From positions 1 through 38,151 of the forward strand of contig DATLTM010000012.1 of assembly GCA_035533615.1 (NCBI GenBank): a DNA stretch of 38,151 nucleotides, written 5' to 3'. Under the pieces are notes generated by a model. The model was not told the origin of the DNA and ran no database searches. It was given only the letters and a program-made list of their open reading frames with translations. Every line of letters starts with the position of its first letter. Positions within the stretch are counted from its first letter, which is position 1. The position numbers and the translations under genes are program-made. Source of the DNA: C7867-001 sp035533615. Lineage in GTDB: Bacteria > Patescibacteriota > Minisyncoccia > Phycocordibacterales > Phycocordibacteraceae. Below, piece by piece: positions 37,970 to 38,151 of the stretch.

Positions 37970-38008
37970 TTCGAATCCCTTCGCGGTCGAGCCGCGAAGG
38001 GATTCGAA
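37970..38008. repeat. Perfect 17-bp inverted repeat with the CGAATCCC motif
   Basis: TTCGAATCCCTTCGCGG (37970-37986) and CCGCGAAGGGATTCGAA (37992-38008) pair without mismatch around the loop TCGAG. It lies 40 bp upstream of the cluster start and uses the same CGAATCCC core as the repeats at 33960-34230. A second, 8-bp palindrome TCGAATCC-cgga-GGATTCGA follows at 38072-38091. From 37930 to the window end I see no gene. Confidence 0.8.
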
Positions 38009-38151
38009 AACTCTCGGGTCGTACCTTCGCCTATGGCTTAAAATATAGGGATTTTGATTTTGTGTATTAGTTCGAATCCCGGAGGATTCGACTTACCTTG
38101 TGGTTCTCAGCTTGCGCCGCAGGACGAGGGTTCCGAGGACGTGATAGACAA

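Overview
The window reads as a chromosomal segment of a Patescibacteria/CPR bacterium, most likely a Parcubacteria-group lineage. The evidence is a compact ribosomal-protein cluster with no rpmD (L30) between rpsE and rplO, many gene starts without a Shine-Dalgarno motif behind A/U-rich leaders, the order secY-adk-map, CPR-style RNase J and membrane-protein families, and short or overlapping gene junctions. TGA is used as a stop (for example rpsC and rplP), so this is not a code-25 lineage.

Layout. 1-1177 holds the end of an S10-type operon (rplW, rplB). It is interrupted by an oppositely oriented DUF3298-type membrane-anchored protein (1206-1937) that has its own promoter region. The cluster resumes from a new promoter with rpsS-rplV-rpsC-rplP-rpmC-rpsQ-rplN-rplX-rplE, then from another promoter with rpsN-rpsH-rplF-rplR-rpsE-rplO-secY, followed by adk-map and an enlarged nucleoside diphosphate kinase. 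A structured, terminator-ended RNA of about 150 nt (6S-like candidate) precedes a beta-CASP metallo-beta-lactamase nuclease. infC-rpmI-rplT lies on the minus strand. Next come a flavin reductase, a DUF2127 protein, a DedA-like protein, and a colinear plus-strand group: ECF sigma factor, membrane anti-sigma candidate, VKOR, secreted bactofilin-like membrane protein, endonuclease III and a MutY-like glycosylase. An MFS transporter, RNase J, an SBP_bac_5 solute-binding protein and secG run on the minus strand, divergent from groES-groEL. An AbrB regulator with its own operator-like palindrome heads a MacAB-type efflux operon. Small membrane proteins and a HIT hydrolase follow.

The right end contains a non-coding stretch of about 850 bp packed with inverted repeats and copies of a GGGATTCG/CGAATCCC motif. 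After it comes a minus-strand cluster in which the DUF1254 and DUF1214 modules, fused in many bacteria, are separate membrane-anchored genes present twice, with a DUF998 membrane protein between. The same CGAATCCC motif recurs as a perfect 17-bp inverted repeat upstream of that cluster.

Two expression features recur. Several genes have a -10-like hexamer only 6-9 nt before the start codon (adk, VKOR, abrB, HIT, DUF1214), which predicts leaderless or near-leaderless mRNAs. Four of the best promoters share a TTGCG-type -35 (infC, VKOR, secG, groES). All functional statements are from sequence reading only; no database search was run.
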